From Kyrpidia sp. (GTDB taxonomy: Bacteria; Bacillota; Bacilli; Kyrpidiales; Kyrpidiaceae): 61,013 nt of DNA. Below, piece by piece: positions 42,118-51,428 of this stretch (position 1 is the stretch's first letter; every line of letters starts with the position of its first letter). Position numbers and translations under genes: made by a program. The stretch spans positions 1 to 61,013 of the forward strand of contig JASBVV010000017.1 in assembly GCA_029960885.1 (NCBI GenBank), in the 5' to 3' direction. A model generated the notes under the pieces. That model made no database searches and was not told the DNA's origin. It saw only the letters and a program-made list of their open reading frames with translations.

Positions 42118-43839
42118 ATGCTGGCGTCGCTGACGGTTCGCCATTTTCTGTTGATCGATGAGGCTCAGATCGCCTTTGAGAACGGGTTCCACGTTTTAAC
42201 CGGGGAGACCGGAGCGGGAAAATCGATCTTGCTGGATGCCCTGGGCCTCATCCGGGGAGGGCGTGCCTCGGCCCAGTGGGTTCGTACCGGGGCTGAGCGT
42301 GCGGTGGTGGAAGCCGTGTTTTCGGTGGAGGGGCGGTCCGACGTTCGAGAGTGGTTGGAGGGGATGGGATTCGACCCGGGCGATGAACTCTTGATGGTGC
42401 GAGAGGTGACCCGCCAGGGGAAAAGCATCTGCCGCATCAACGGGCGCACGGCCACCGCGCAGATGATGCGCGAACTCACGGGCCGGCTCGTTGATGTCTA
42501 CGGCCAGCACGAGCATCAGGGACTCCTGCAACCCGAGCGGTACGGCCGCATGCTGGACGGCTACGGTGATGAAGAGCACCGGAGGCTCCTCGCCGATTAC
42601 CGCCATACATACAGCCGTTTTGTTCGGGCCAGGAAAGACCTTCAGGAGGCCCGGCTCGGGGAAGAAGAACGGCTGCAACGAATCGACTGGTTATTATATC
42701 AATTAAGAGAAATCGAAGATCTCTCTCCCAAGCCCGGGGAAGAGGAGGAACTGGAGGCGGAGTTCCGCCGTCTCAGCCACGCCGAGCGGATCTTGGAGGA
42801 TGTTTCCCGGGCGTACGGCCTACTTTACGAGGAGGGGGACGGCGGGCGACCCGCCGTGGATCTGGTGGCGGAAATCGCCGATGCTGTCGCAGGTCTGACC
42901 AAATACGATCCCGGTCTGGCGGGCATACTCGAGATGTTGGAGACGGCGGCGGCGAATCTCGGAGAAGCGGCCCACGAACTTCGCCGGTACCGGGACGGGG
43001 TGGAGGCGGACCCGCAGAAACTGGCCCTGGTGGAACAACGGCTTCACCAACTCCGACGTCTTTTGCGAAAATACGGGGGATCGGTGGCGTCAATTTTAGA
43101 ATCCGCGGCAACAATGGAAGAAGAGGTTTCCCGCCTTCAAAATTACGAAGCGGATTTGAACCGGCGATCCGAGGTTTGTGCTCAGGCGCGGGAGGAGATG
43201 GTCTCCTTGGCTCGACAACTGTATGGACGGCGCGTCGCCCTGGCCGAGGAGATTCAGGGAAAAGTTCAGGAACAGTTGCGCCAGCTGGCCATGCCCAGGG
43301 CCAGTTTCATCATCGACGTCCGGTGGCATGGCGACCAAGAGGAAGGATTCGGGGGCGACGGCGCCGATCGGGTGGAGTTTCTTTTCTCGGCCAATCCCGG
43401 CGAGCCGCCCAAACCGCTGTCGAAAGTCGCTTCCGGCGGCGAATTGTCCCGGCTCATGTTGGCGCTCAAAGTGGTTTTGGCGGACGCGGACGATGTCCCC
43501 ACCCTGATCTTCGATGAGGTCGATGCGGGCATGAGTGGACAGGCCGCCGTCTCGGTGGGGGAGAAATTGGCGGAAGTCGCCCGGCGGCGTCAGGTGATCT
43601 GCGTGACCCATCTGCCTCAAATCGCGGCGCTGGCAGCCGGCCACCACCGCATCCGGAAAGAGCAGACGGATGAGTCCACCGTCACGGTGGTCGAACCGCT
43701 GGACGAACGGGGCCGGATTGAAGAGGTCGCGCGGATGTTGGCGGGCTCAGGTGCCACGGACATCACGGAACAGCAGGCCAAGGAAATGTTGGAACGCCGC
43801 TTTGTTCCGAGGGCGGGGGCCGGGAGGCACCCGGGATGA
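42118..43839 (+). CDS. recN: DNA repair protein RecN
   Basis: SMC-like ATPase acting early in double-strand-break repair. At 573 residues it is full length: Walker A GETGAGKS (residues 29-36), a Q-loop region DVYGQHEHQGLL, a central coiled coil (residues 150-340), and near the end the signature SKVASGGELSRLMLALK, Walker B TLIFDEVDAGMSG and a following ICVTHLPQIAALA. ATG 42118 is 29 bases after argR. Confidence 0.97.
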   Translation: MLASLTVRHFLLIDEAQIAFENGFHVLTGETGAGKSILLDALGLIRGGRASAQWVRTGAERAVVEAVFSVEGRSDVREWLEGMGFDPGDELLMVREVTRQGKSICRINGRTATAQMMRELTGRLVDVYGQHEHQGLLQPERYGRMLDGYGDEEHRRLLADYRHTYSRFVRARKDLQEARLGEEERLQRIDWLLYQLREIEDLSPKPGEEEELEAEFRRLSHAERILEDVSRAYGLLYEEGDGGRPAVDLVAEIADAVAGLTKYDPGLAGILEMLETAAANLGEAAHELRRYRDGVEADPQKLALVEQRLHQLRRLLRKYGGSVASILESAATMEEEVSRLQNYEADLNRRSEVCAQAREEMVSLARQLYGRRVALAEEIQGKVQEQLRQLAMPRASFIIDVRWHGDQEEGFGGDGADRVEFLFSANPGEPPKPLSKVASGGELSRLMLALKVVLADADDVPTLIFDEVDAGMSGQAAVSVGEKLAEVARRRQVICVTHLPQIAALAAGHHRIRKEQTDESTVTVVEPLDERGRIEEVARMLAGSGATDITEQQAKEMLERRFVPRAGAGRHPG

Positions 43840-43909
43840 AACAGGCGGATCCGGCCACATTGCACGGCGGTGCCAGCTTTTTCGCGGCATAGACGGGGGC
43901 GCGAGGAGG

Positions 43910-43943
43910 GCAGGTTATTAGCACGCACAGACGCCTAACCTGC
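43910..43943. repeat. Inverted repeat upstream of spoIVB
   Basis: GCAGGTTA (43910-43917) and TAACCTGC (43936-43943) form a perfect eight-base inverted repeat separated by 18 bases, ending 35 bases before spoIVB. No T-run follows, so it is not an obvious terminator; it could be an operator or an mRNA hairpin. It is the only structure I noticed between recN and spoIVB. Confidence 0.45.
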
Positions 43944-43978
43944 GGTGGAGGTGCATCAGAGAAAGGGAGTGGAACGGC

Positions 43979-45259
43979 GTGGCACACCAGCGTCGGAAGT
44001 GGGTCGGTCTGCTTTTGGCAACCCTGATCGTCGTGCTGTGCTTCTGCCCTCCGTTCAGCGGGTGGCTTCGTCTTCCCGACACCATGGAAACCGTGGTGGG
44101 TTCCTCGGTGGCGTTGCAGACGGGTGTCCCGGGCCGTCTGGTTTCCGGTCCGGGCGACGGTGTGGAAATCCGGGAAGCGGCTGCGGGCACGTGGCGGCTC
44201 CATGCGACACAGCCAGGGAGAACCCACGTTGACCTGGAAGTGTTCGGCATTCCGGTCCGACAGATGCGAATCCAGGTTCTCCCCGACTGGAAGGTCATTC
44301 CCGGCGGACAATCCATCGGGGTGCGGCTTCGTTCGAAAGGGATCATGATCGTTGGGTACAATCTGATCCAGGCGGGGAACAAACAGGTCTCGCCCGGAGA
44401 ACAGGCGGATATCAAGGTGGGCGACCGGATTGTGGAAATGGACCGGCGTCCGGTGAGGTCCGTGGAGGAAGCGGCCCAGCGAATCCGCCAAGCCGGCGAG
44501 GCGGACCGAGACCTCGAACTCACCTTGGTCCGTCAAGATCAATCGTTTCATGTGAAGGTTCACCCCGTGTACGACAAGGACCAACACACCTACCGAATCG
44601 GCCTTTACATCCGGGATTCCGCGGCCGGGGTGGGTACCTTGACCTTTTACGATCCCGAACACCGGGTGTATGGAGCGCTTGGCCACGTGATCACCGATGT
44701 GGATACCGGCCAACCGATCGAAGTGGGAGAGGGGCGGGTGCTTCATTCCTCCATCACGTCCATCGATAAAGGGCAAAACGGCCAACCGGGCGAAAAACGA
44801 GGCCAGATGGTCGATGAGCACCACGTGCTCGGCGATGTGAAAACCAACTCTTCCTTCGGTATCTTCGGGTACATGGATCACCCGCCCGATCACGGCATGT
44901 ACGACCAGCCCGTGCCTGTGGCGCCGGCGGACCAGGTTCATCCGGGGCCGGCCAAAATCCTGACTGTGGTCGACGGTCAGAAGGTAGATGCCTTCGACAT
45001 CGAAGTGGTCAGTGTCATGAAGCAGCGGTATCCGGCCATTAAGAGCATGGTGCTCAAAGTGACGGATCCGAAGCTCCTGGCGAAAACCGGAGGCATCGTG
45101 CAAGGAATGTCCGGGAGTCCCATTCTTCAGGATGGGCGGCTGATCGGCGCGGTCACCCACGTCTTTATCAACGATCCCACCCAGGGGTACGGCGTATTCG
45201 CAGAATGGATGATGAGGGAAGCGACCCGGGATGTCGAGGACACCGCAACAGCGGCCTGA
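43979..45259 (+). CDS. spoIVB: SpoIVB peptidase
   Basis: Serine peptidase of the S55 family, exported from the forespore to trigger pro-sigma-K processing at the SpoIVF/BofA complex. The 426-residue protein has an N-terminal membrane anchor (KWVGLLLATLIVVLCFC), a PDZ domain (residues 100-190, with MIVGYNLIQAGNK, IKVGDRIVEMD) and a peptidase domain with catalytic His in GHVITDVD and Ser378 in IVQGMSGSPIL. GTG start. It faces spo0A rather than leading into it. Confidence 0.96.
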   Translation: MAHQRRKWVGLLLATLIVVLCFCPPFSGWLRLPDTMETVVGSSVALQTGVPGRLVSGPGDGVEIREAAAGTWRLHATQPGRTHVDLEVFGIPVRQMRIQVLPDWKVIPGGQSIGVRLRSKGIMIVGYNLIQAGNKQVSPGEQADIKVGDRIVEMDRRPVRSVEEAAQRIRQAGEADRDLELTLVRQDQSFHVKVHPVYDKDQHTYRIGLYIRDSAAGVGTLTFYDPEHRVYGALGHVITDVDTGQPIEVGEGRVLHSSITSIDKGQNGQPGEKRGQMVDEHHVLGDVKTNSSFGIFGYMDHPPDHGMYDQPVPVAPADQVHPGPAKILTVVDGQKVDAFDIEVVSVMKQRYPAIKSMVLKVTDPKLLAKTGGIVQGMSGSPILQDGRLIGAVTHVFINDPTQGYGVFAEWMMREATRDVEDTATAA

Positions 45260-45276
45260 CGGCTTGAGGTCGACGG

Positions 45277-45300
45277 CCCCCGCACCTGCGGCGGGGGTTT
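45277..45300. terminator. Bidirectional hairpin between spoIVB and spo0A
   Basis: CCCCCGC (45277-45283) and GCGGGGG (45291-45297) pair around a seven-base loop, followed by TTT on the plus strand. It lies between the converging spoIVB and spo0A genes. Confidence 0.65.
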
Positions 45301-45318
45301 CCGCGCGTTCCATGCCCC

Positions 45319-46107
45319 TCAACCGGTGCGCATGTTCAACCGCAGCCTGTCGGCCACCATGGCGATGAATTCGGAGTTGGTGGGTTTACTCTTGCCGACG
45401 TTGACCGTGTATCCGAACACCGAGCCGATGGCATCGACATTGCCTCTTCCCCAAGCGACTTCGATGGCATGGCGAATGGCTCGTTCGACCCGGGACGGTG
45501 TCGTATTGTACTTTTCCGCAATGCGCGGATAAAGAATTTTGGTAATGGAACCGAGAATTTCCACATCTTGGTACACCATCGAAATGGCTTCGCGCAAATA
45601 TTGGTACCCTTTAATGTGCGCGGGAACTCCTATCTCATGAATGATCTGCGTGATGTCCGCATCGACGTTTCGCTTTCCGACCGTCGGCCAGGCGGTTCCG
45701 CCCAATGGGGGTGCACCGGCGGCCGGCGTCGGCCCGGACATCACCTGTCGGATGCGATTGGCGAGAATCTCCATGTCAAACGGCTTTAAAATGTAGTATG
45801 CGGCCCCCAAATCGACGGCCCGTTTGGTGATTCCCTCTTGGCCGAATGCGGTCAACATGATAAATTTCGGCGCGTTCGCGGAGTCGAGTTGGTGAACTTT
45901 TTCCAGTACACCGATGCCGTCCAGAACCGGCATGATAATATCGAGAATCACCACGTCGGGTTGCAGCGCTTCAATGGAATCGACGACTTCCCGGCCGTTG
46001 AAAGCCAGCCCGACCACCTGCATATCCGGAAGGGTATCGATATAATCCTGAAGAAGCTGTGCAAATTCTTTGTTATCATCACCTATCAACACATGAATGG
46101 GCGCCAC
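45319..46107 (-). CDS. spo0A: Sporulation master regulator Spo0A
   Basis: Response regulator that, when phosphorylated, starts sporulation. The receiver domain has the acidic pocket DD (residues 10-11), the phosphorylated Asp56 in VVILDIIMP, and the LKPF Lys loop. The DNA-binding domain (residues 150-262) has [40 protein letters not shown] and [24 protein letters not shown], nearly invariant in Spo0A. GTG 46107 is the start. The gene is on the minus strand, opposite to spoIVB; usually both point the same way. Confidence 0.97.
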   Translation of the reverse strand: MAPIHVLIGDDNKEFAQLLQDYIDTLPDMQVVGLAFNGREVVDSIEALQPDVVILDIIMPVLDGIGVLEKVHQLDSANAPKFIMLTAFGQEGITKRAVDLGAAYYILKPFDMEILANRIRQVMSGPTPAAGAPPLGGTAWPTVGKRNVDADITQIIHEIGVPAHIKGYQYLREAISMVYQDVEILGSITKILYPRIAEKYNTTPSRVERAIRHAIEVAWGRGNVDAIGSVFGYTVNVGKSKPTNSEFIAMVADRLRLNMRTG

Positions 46108-46207
46108 GGTTCACCTGGCCATGAGGGACCAGGTTCTACACCTCCTTCGTTGACGATCTATCCAACCGAGGGGGGGTGAGCCGCATGTGGTTGCACACCG
46201 TAATCCA

Positions 46208-46214
46208 TTCGACG
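46208..46214 (-). promoter_or_regulatory. Possible Spo0A box upstream of spo0A
   Basis: On the minus strand CGTCGAA (46214-46208) matches the core Spo0A box TGTCGAA at six of seven bases and lies about 100 bases upstream of the spo0A start. Autoregulation is known for spo0A in Bacillus; a single seven-base match is weak evidence. Confidence 0.25.
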
Positions 46215-46269
46215 CCCGCTCCGGAGTTCCTTCCCCCGAGGAGAAAAATTTACCGGAGGGCGGGGATCG

Positions 46270-46298
46270 TTGACCGACCGGATGTGCTTCTGTATGGT
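46270..46298 (+). promoter_or_regulatory. Sigma-A promoter of yfkAB
   Basis: TTGACC (46270-46275), a 17-base spacer and TATGGT (46293-46298) precede the radical SAM gene by 23 bases, just upstream of its GGAGGAGG ribosome site. Confidence 0.6.
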
Positions 46299-46321
46299 AG
46301 TGGTCGGAGGAGGAGTGAACC

Positions 46322-47488
46322 ATGACTCGGATTGTTCCGGATCCACACTTTGATCCGTGGGAGGCCCTGTTGTCTCGAAACAGCGGCGGTGAGGTATGCC
46401 TTACCAGTATTGAAGTGACGGTGACCCAACAGTGCAATTTGCGCTGTGAACATTGCGCGGTGGGGGAGACACTGACGCCGACCGAAATTCGCCCTCAGAT
46501 CGGGCCGCTGTTGCGGCGGCTGGACGAGATCGAGGGCCTCAAGACCCTGAGCATCACCGGCGGCGAGCCGAGCTACCGGCAGGATCTGGTCGATGAGGTG
46601 GTGCTTCCCCTGTTGGAATACGCCAAAACCCGAGGTTGTTTCACTCAGGTGAACACGAACCTGACGTTGGATATTCAGCGCTACCGGAAAATCGCCCCGT
46701 TTGTCGATGTCCTGCATATTTCGTACAATTATTTGACTGTGGACGATTTCATCGACATTGCGTTTGCCGGCATGCGACGCCCCCCTTCCCGGAAAACGGC
46801 GGAAACCCTTTTTCGCCGTTTGGAGGACAATACGAGGCAACTCTCCGCCGACGGGACCTTTGTCTCGGCGGAGTCGATGATCAGTCCCCGCACCCAAGGT
46901 CGACTGGTCCGAATCCACCGGCGCCTGGCGGAATTGGGTGTTCGCCGCCACGAGGTCCATCCGCTGTACCCCAGCGATTTTGCCCGAGGGATGAAGTTGT
47001 TGGATCTGGACGAATTCCGGAAAGAAGTCGACGCGCTTTTAAACGAGAGAGACCCCGGGATGTGGATTCTGTTCGGTACCTTTCCTTTTTACCCCTGCAG
47101 TGATGATCCCAGGGACCGGGAACTGCTGCGGAGGATCGCCCGGGAACCGGGGGTCACCCTCCGCAACGACCCGGATGGCCGGTGTCGTCTCAATGTGAAC
47201 CTCTTCGATGGGGGCATCTATGCGACCGACTTCGCCGACTTGAGCGTGATCGGAGATTGGCGCGAGGAGCCCATTGAGGCGGCATTTCGCCGGTGGCGCG
47301 ATCGGTGGACCCGGGGACGCCTCGGTTGCTCCTGCCCTCATGTGGGATGCTTGGGCCCGAACGTGCTGGTGGCGGACAGCTACTACCCGGGGGTCGATTT
47401 TTCCTCCCGGAGGGCCCCGGAGGATCCGGCTTGGGAGGGCCGGTACGCCCTCACCGACCCGCAAAGGGTGCCCATCCGAAGTACGTGA
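46322..47488 (+). CDS. yfkAB: Radical SAM/CxCxxxxC protein YfkAB
   Basis: A 388-residue radical SAM enzyme. The cluster motif CNLRCEHC (CxxxCxxC, about residue 39) and the ITGGEPSYRQDLV segment mark the SAM domain; near the C-terminus CSCPHVGC fits the CxCxxxxC motif that names the YfkAB family. A GRCRLNVNLFDGGIYATDFAD stretch lies between. The reaction is unknown. ATG 46322 follows GGAGGAGG. Its last 38 bases overlap the convergent gene at 47451. Confidence 0.9.
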   Translation: MTRIVPDPHFDPWEALLSRNSGGEVCLTSIEVTVTQQCNLRCEHCAVGETLTPTEIRPQIGPLLRRLDEIEGLKTLSITGGEPSYRQDLVDEVVLPLLEYAKTRGCFTQVNTNLTLDIQRYRKIAPFVDVLHISYNYLTVDDFIDIAFAGMRRPPSRKTAETLFRRLEDNTRQLSADGTFVSAESMISPRTQGRLVRIHRRLAELGVRRHEVHPLYPSDFARGMKLLDLDEFRKEVDALLNERDPGMWILFGTFPFYPCSDDPRDRELLRRIAREPGVTLRNDPDGRCRLNVNLFDGGIYATDFADLSVIGDWREEPIEAAFRRWRDRWTRGRLGCSCPHVGCLGPNVLVADSYYPGVDFSSRRAPEDPAWEGRYALTDPQRVPIRST

Positions 47489-49379
47489 TGGCCGTTTCCA
47501 CGGTGAGCTTTCCACCGCCGCCGGAGGCTACGGCCACACAGGGCAGACCGGGACCGAGCAGTCCGGCAACCGCCGGGCCCGTTTCCTCGGCCATCCAAGG
47601 CCCAAAGGCGGGTCCGACGTCGGTCAGGGTTTCCCCTTGGAGGCGCCAGCCGATCCAACGTCCGTCGGACGGCATATATCCCACGAGAACCGGAACCTGC
47701 CGGTTCACCTCACTCCCGGGAATGGGGATGACCCGAAGGCCCGGCGGGAGTGCGGCCCGGGAGGATTGCAGGATTTCCCGTCCATTCCACCTGTAGAGCA
47801 GCAGGTCACCCGAGACGGGATCATATTGTCCCAACTCAGGAACCGTGAGAGGTGTGCCTGTTGTTCCGAGGTCCCAGGCAAACCATTCCGGAGGCGTGGA
47901 GCGGCCGGCCGTTTCGGCGCCCGTCAGGCGAATGGCGGGTGAGACCTCAGTGATCCCCGGTCCCAGTGCATACAGTTCCACCGTCCCCGATGCATGGATG
48001 ACGGCCAGCGACGGCCTCCCGCCGAGAAACCGGCTGGACACAACCCGGTCCCCCGGGGAAAAGGAGAGGGCGAGGGGCTGTGCGGGGCCAAAAGATGTTC
48101 CGAGAGACCGACAGACGTAGATCCGGCCCCGGGCGGCGATCACCAGATCGTCCCGACCGTCTCCGTCGATATCCACGGCAGCCAATCCTTGGACCCGGAT
48201 ATCCGCCGGGACTTGCCTCCACAGCGCCGGCGACGCGGCAGGAGAAGTGCGCAGCCAATCGCGGTCGGAAGGCGTGACCCAAATCTTTCCGGTTCCCGGA
48301 TCGGCGGTGATCCAGTCCTCGTTCCGCCGGCCCCTGGGGCGGCCGACGGTCAGCACGTCGCCGGGCAGGTCATACCGCCAGGCGGGCTGGAGCGGAACCA
48401 CTTGATGCAGGGATTCAAAGACATAGCCTTCTCTTTGCAGTCCGTACACCAATTGGTGTAGGTACGATTCCCGGTCCGGTCGATACCGATATTCGGGAAG
48501 ACCGTCCCGCCACACCGGACGGCCGGCCTCCGTCACCGGTTCGAGAAAGGAAAATTCCAGGACCGGATGATAGTACAGGCTCCCCAACCCGTCGAAAACA
48601 GACGCTTTGGTGAGGATTCGACGGACCGATGTCTCCGGTTGGTCGGACCGTACGTACCCCAAAGGTGTTGGGACATACACCGCTCCCCGGGTGCCTCTGC
48701 CGGCGGCCCCATCCAGCGGGACCACGTCTTTCAGGGAGCGCAGATGGGTCCGGTCCGGTTCGTAGAGAAGTCCGAACTGGTCCTGAAAAGCCTGTTCCTG
48801 TTGAACGGTCGCCGCATAGTGCGGCGTTTCCCAAAACCCCGGAGCCAACCCGGCTGCTGCGAACGAACGGACGCTATCGGCCATGCGGCCGGCGGCGTAC
48901 TCCGGGGAACGGGTCTCGGGTTGACCCGGAACGTCGAATTCTCGTCCGATGGTGGTAATGGTTTCGGGATGGCGCCAATCCGGCTGACCGAATTGGTGAG
49001 TGTATCCGTGCATGCCCACCACGGCCCCATTGGCGCAAGCCCAGCGCAACAGGTGGACAAACGCGGATGCATCCGGGGAGGTGATGTCATAGATCGTCGG
49101 CCGGCCGGAATCGTCGGCTCCCACATACCTGGGCACCACCGTGATTTGGTACGGTACGCGTTCGGCACGGAGAAACTCCAATACGGCCCGCAATCGGCCC
49201 AGATCGTCCGGCGAGTGATACGGGGGGCCCGCGGAGACGTCCTCCAATCGCAGCAGGGCCACATGCCGGTGATCCGGCCAAAGGCCCTGATAGACCGACA
49301 TCGCGGTTTGCACCGGTATGAAAATGAAAAGCAGAAGGATCACGGCGATTCGGATTCCCTGGGTGTGACACTGTCTCAC
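47451..49379 (-). CDS. Secreted DUF2334 (deacetylase-like) protein with C-terminal FG-GAP/VCBS-like repeats
   Basis: A 642-residue protein. An N-terminal membrane/signal segment (IRIAVILLLFIFIPVQTAMSV) is followed by a DUF2334 domain, a relative of polysaccharide deacetylases (LLRLEDVSAG, YQITVVPRYV, VVGMHGYTHQFG, with Asp and His candidate metal ligands). The second half (from about residue 370) contains VDIDGDGRDDLVIAARG, a calcium-binding FG-GAP-type motif, and several beta-propeller-like strands. It probably acts outside the cell or on the outer membrane face. Substrate unknown. The start shown is ATG 49379. It is divergent from the subtilase gene. Confidence 0.8.
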   Translation of the reverse strand: MRQCHTQGIRIAVILLLFIFIPVQTAMSVYQGLWPDHRHVALLRLEDVSAGPPYHSPDDLGRLRAVLEFLRAERVPYQITVVPRYVGADDSGRPTIYDITSPDASAFVHLLRWACANGAVVGMHGYTHQFGQPDWRHPETITTIGREFDVPGQPETRSPEYAAGRMADSVRSFAAAGLAPGFWETPHYAATVQQEQAFQDQFGLLYEPDRTHLRSLKDVVPLDGAAGRGTRGAVYVPTPLGYVRSDQPETSVRRILTKASVFDGLGSLYYHPVLEFSFLEPVTEAGRPVWRDGLPEYRYRPDRESYLHQLVYGLQREGYVFESLHQVVPLQPAWRYDLPGDVLTVGRPRGRRNEDWITADPGTGKIWVTPSDRDWLRTSPAASPALWRQVPADIRVQGLAAVDIDGDGRDDLVIAARGRIYVCRSLGTSFGPAQPLALSFSPGDRVVSSRFLGGRPSLAVIHASGTVELYALGPGITEVSPAIRLTGAETAGRSTPPEWFAWDLGTTGTPLTVPELGQYDPVSGDLLLYRWNGREILQSSRAALPPGLRVIPIPGSEVNRQVPVLVGYMPSDGRWIGWRLQGETLTDVGPAFGPWMAEETGPAVAGLLGPGLPCVAVASGGGGKLTVETAITYFGWAPFAGR

Positions 49380-49544
49380 AGAACCACCTCAAGCCAAGTC
49401 CACGCGACTCGCATGGTTCTATCTTAACACAGCCGGCGGAGCGGAAGGGGAGTTGCCTTTTTCCACCCTTCCTTTCGAATAGGGCCGCCGGTCCGATGGC
49501 ACACTGAAGCCAGTCGAGGCCGGCAGTCGGAGGGAGGGACGGCC

Positions 49545-51410
49545 ATGGCCGTTGTGCGCAGACGTCGAACGGCTTTTGTGGTGGCGGCCGTGATTTTGGC
49601 CGCAGCGGCGACGGGATGGGCGGGAGGGGGAGTCGGCCGGCCCGTTCAGGTCCCCGCCGGGCCACCCCTGGATCATACGCCGTACAGCGCCGCCCACATC
49701 GCTTCCCGGGACGTGGCGGTGACCGCCTCGCTGGCCGTGGCCCGCGCCAAAAAGGAGATGGCGGCCTGGAAGGTGGCGTCCCAGGGTGCGGCGGGGGAGG
49801 GCGAGAGGCTGCTGCGGCAGCGGTTTTCGGAACGGCGGGGTTATCTCGGCGCCACGTGGTTTCCGCCGTCCGGTGCACCCTTGCGCTCGGGGGTTCCGTT
49901 GAACGAATCGGACCTCGCCGAGGTGCGAACCGGGGTGGACAAGGGAGGGGGGTGGTACGTGGGGCCGGCCCGGGCCGACGGTCGGGGCCGGTTGTACTGC
50001 CCTGCCGGATCGAGGCACCCGGACGGGCTGTTGGCGTTGGGGATCTCGTTGGACGCGGTTCAGGGCGTGGCCGCCGGATACGAAAAGATATTCGGCGCCA
50101 CCACCAGTCTTCACGCGCCGGGCAGGGCTCCTCTTCTTTTGACCGGTCGCCGGGTGTCGCCGGAGGGGCCGCGCCCCGGGGCTCGCGGGTCGGTCAAACA
50201 CGGGGAGGCGGGGGTTCATGCCCAGGCGGCGGTGGACGGGACCGATTGGCACGTACGGGGCGGCGAAGGCCGCTTGGCACCCTCCGCGCCGCATCGGGAC
50301 GGGGAGTGGATCGTTCAGTTTTCCGGGGTTCTCCATTCGTCGGAGTTGCGGGAACTGGAAAGGCTCACCCGCGGACGCGTGGTGAACGGGGACGGAAGGG
50401 GGGCCTACGTGTTTCGGTTCGACCGGCCGGAGGACATGAACGGCGCGGCACCGGTATTCCGGGCCAAAGGTGCGAAATATATGGAACGCCACGGGGTTGT
50501 CCGTGCCAGCGGGACGCCGGATGACCCGCTTTATCGGCCGTATCAGTGGAATATGCCGATGATCGACGCGGAGAACGCCTGGCGGTTGACCACCGGAAAT
50601 CCGGGAGTGGTGGTGGCCGTGGTGGATACGGGGGTGGACCGGGGCCATCCGGACCTGCAGGGACAACTGCTGCCGGGTGTCAATCTGCTGGACCCGTCCA
50701 GGCCGCCCCAGGATGACAACGGGCACGGCACTCACGTGGCCGGGGTGATCGCCGCGCTGTCCAACAACGGGGAGGGAGTGGCCAGTCTGGACTGGAACGG
50801 CCGGGTGATGCCGGTCAAGGTTTTGGATAAGGACGGCGCAGGGTCCGCGTTTGACGTGGCCCGGGGCATTGTCTGGGCCGCGGATCACGGAGCCAATGTG
50901 ATCAACCTTTCCCTGGGTCAACCCGAGGATTGCCAGTACTTGCACGAAGCCGTCCGCTACGCGACCGGGAGAGGCGTGTTGGTCGTCGCCGCCATGGGCA
51001 ATGAAGGCACCGATGCGCCCGAGTACCCCGCGGCTTATCCCGAGGTGCTTGCGGTGACGGCGGTCGACCCCGGAGGGGTTTTCGCCCCTTTTTCCAGTTA
51101 CGGTCCTCATGCCGGTGTGGCCGCCCCGGGGGTGTCCATCGCCAGCACCTATACCGGCGGACAGTATGCCGCTCTGTCCGGGACGTCGATGGCCGCCCCG
51201 CACGTGGCGGGCCTGGCCGCCCTGGTGTGGACCGAAAATCCGCATCTGACCGCCGGCCAGGTCCGGGACATCATTCAGCGGACAGCGGTGGACGCCGGAC
51301 CGCCGGGGAAAGATCCCCAGTACGGTTCCGGAGTGATCAACGTTGGTGCCGCTGTACGCAGTGCACGGCCGAGCGGCGGACTGTGGAATATCTTCCCCTG
51401 GTGGCCCTGA
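49545..51410 (+). CDS. Secreted subtilisin-like serine protease (S8)
   Basis: A 621-residue secreted protease. A signal peptide (RRTAFVVAAVILAAAATGWAG) leads into an unusual 180-residue domain (AVARAKKEMAAWKVAS, YLGATWFPPSG, DGLLALGISLDAV), which looks like an extracellular sensor-type fold. An I9-type inhibitor region (EWIVQFSGVLHSSELRELERL, about 255-300) follows, then the catalytic domain. The catalytic triad is Asp361 (VVDTGVD), His394 (NGHGTHVAG) and Ser548 (GTSMAAPHVAGLA). ATG 49545 follows GGAGGGAGG. It is divergent from the DUF2334 gene and converges with dedA. Confidence 0.92.
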   Translation: MAVVRRRRTAFVVAAVILAAAATGWAGGGVGRPVQVPAGPPLDHTPYSAAHIASRDVAVTASLAVARAKKEMAAWKVASQGAAGEGERLLRQRFSERRGYLGATWFPPSGAPLRSGVPLNESDLAEVRTGVDKGGGWYVGPARADGRGRLYCPAGSRHPDGLLALGISLDAVQGVAAGYEKIFGATTSLHAPGRAPLLLTGRRVSPEGPRPGARGSVKHGEAGVHAQAAVDGTDWHVRGGEGRLAPSAPHRDGEWIVQFSGVLHSSELRELERLTRGRVVNGDGRGAYVFRFDRPEDMNGAAPVFRAKGAKYMERHGVVRASGTPDDPLYRPYQWNMPMIDAENAWRLTTGNPGVVVAVVDTGVDRGHPDLQGQLLPGVNLLDPSRPPQDDNGHGTHVAGVIAALSNNGEGVASLDWNGRVMPVKVLDKDGAGSAFDVARGIVWAADHGANVINLSLGQPEDCQYLHEAVRYATGRGVLVVAAMGNEGTDAPEYPAAYPEVLAVTAVDPGGVFAPFSSYGPHAGVAAPGVSIASTYTGGQYAALSGTSMAAPHVAGLAALVWTENPHLTAGQVRDIIQRTAVDAGPPGKDPQYGSGVINVGAAVRSARPSGGLWNIFPWWP

Positions 51411-51428
51411 CCCGGCGCGCCATCGTTT

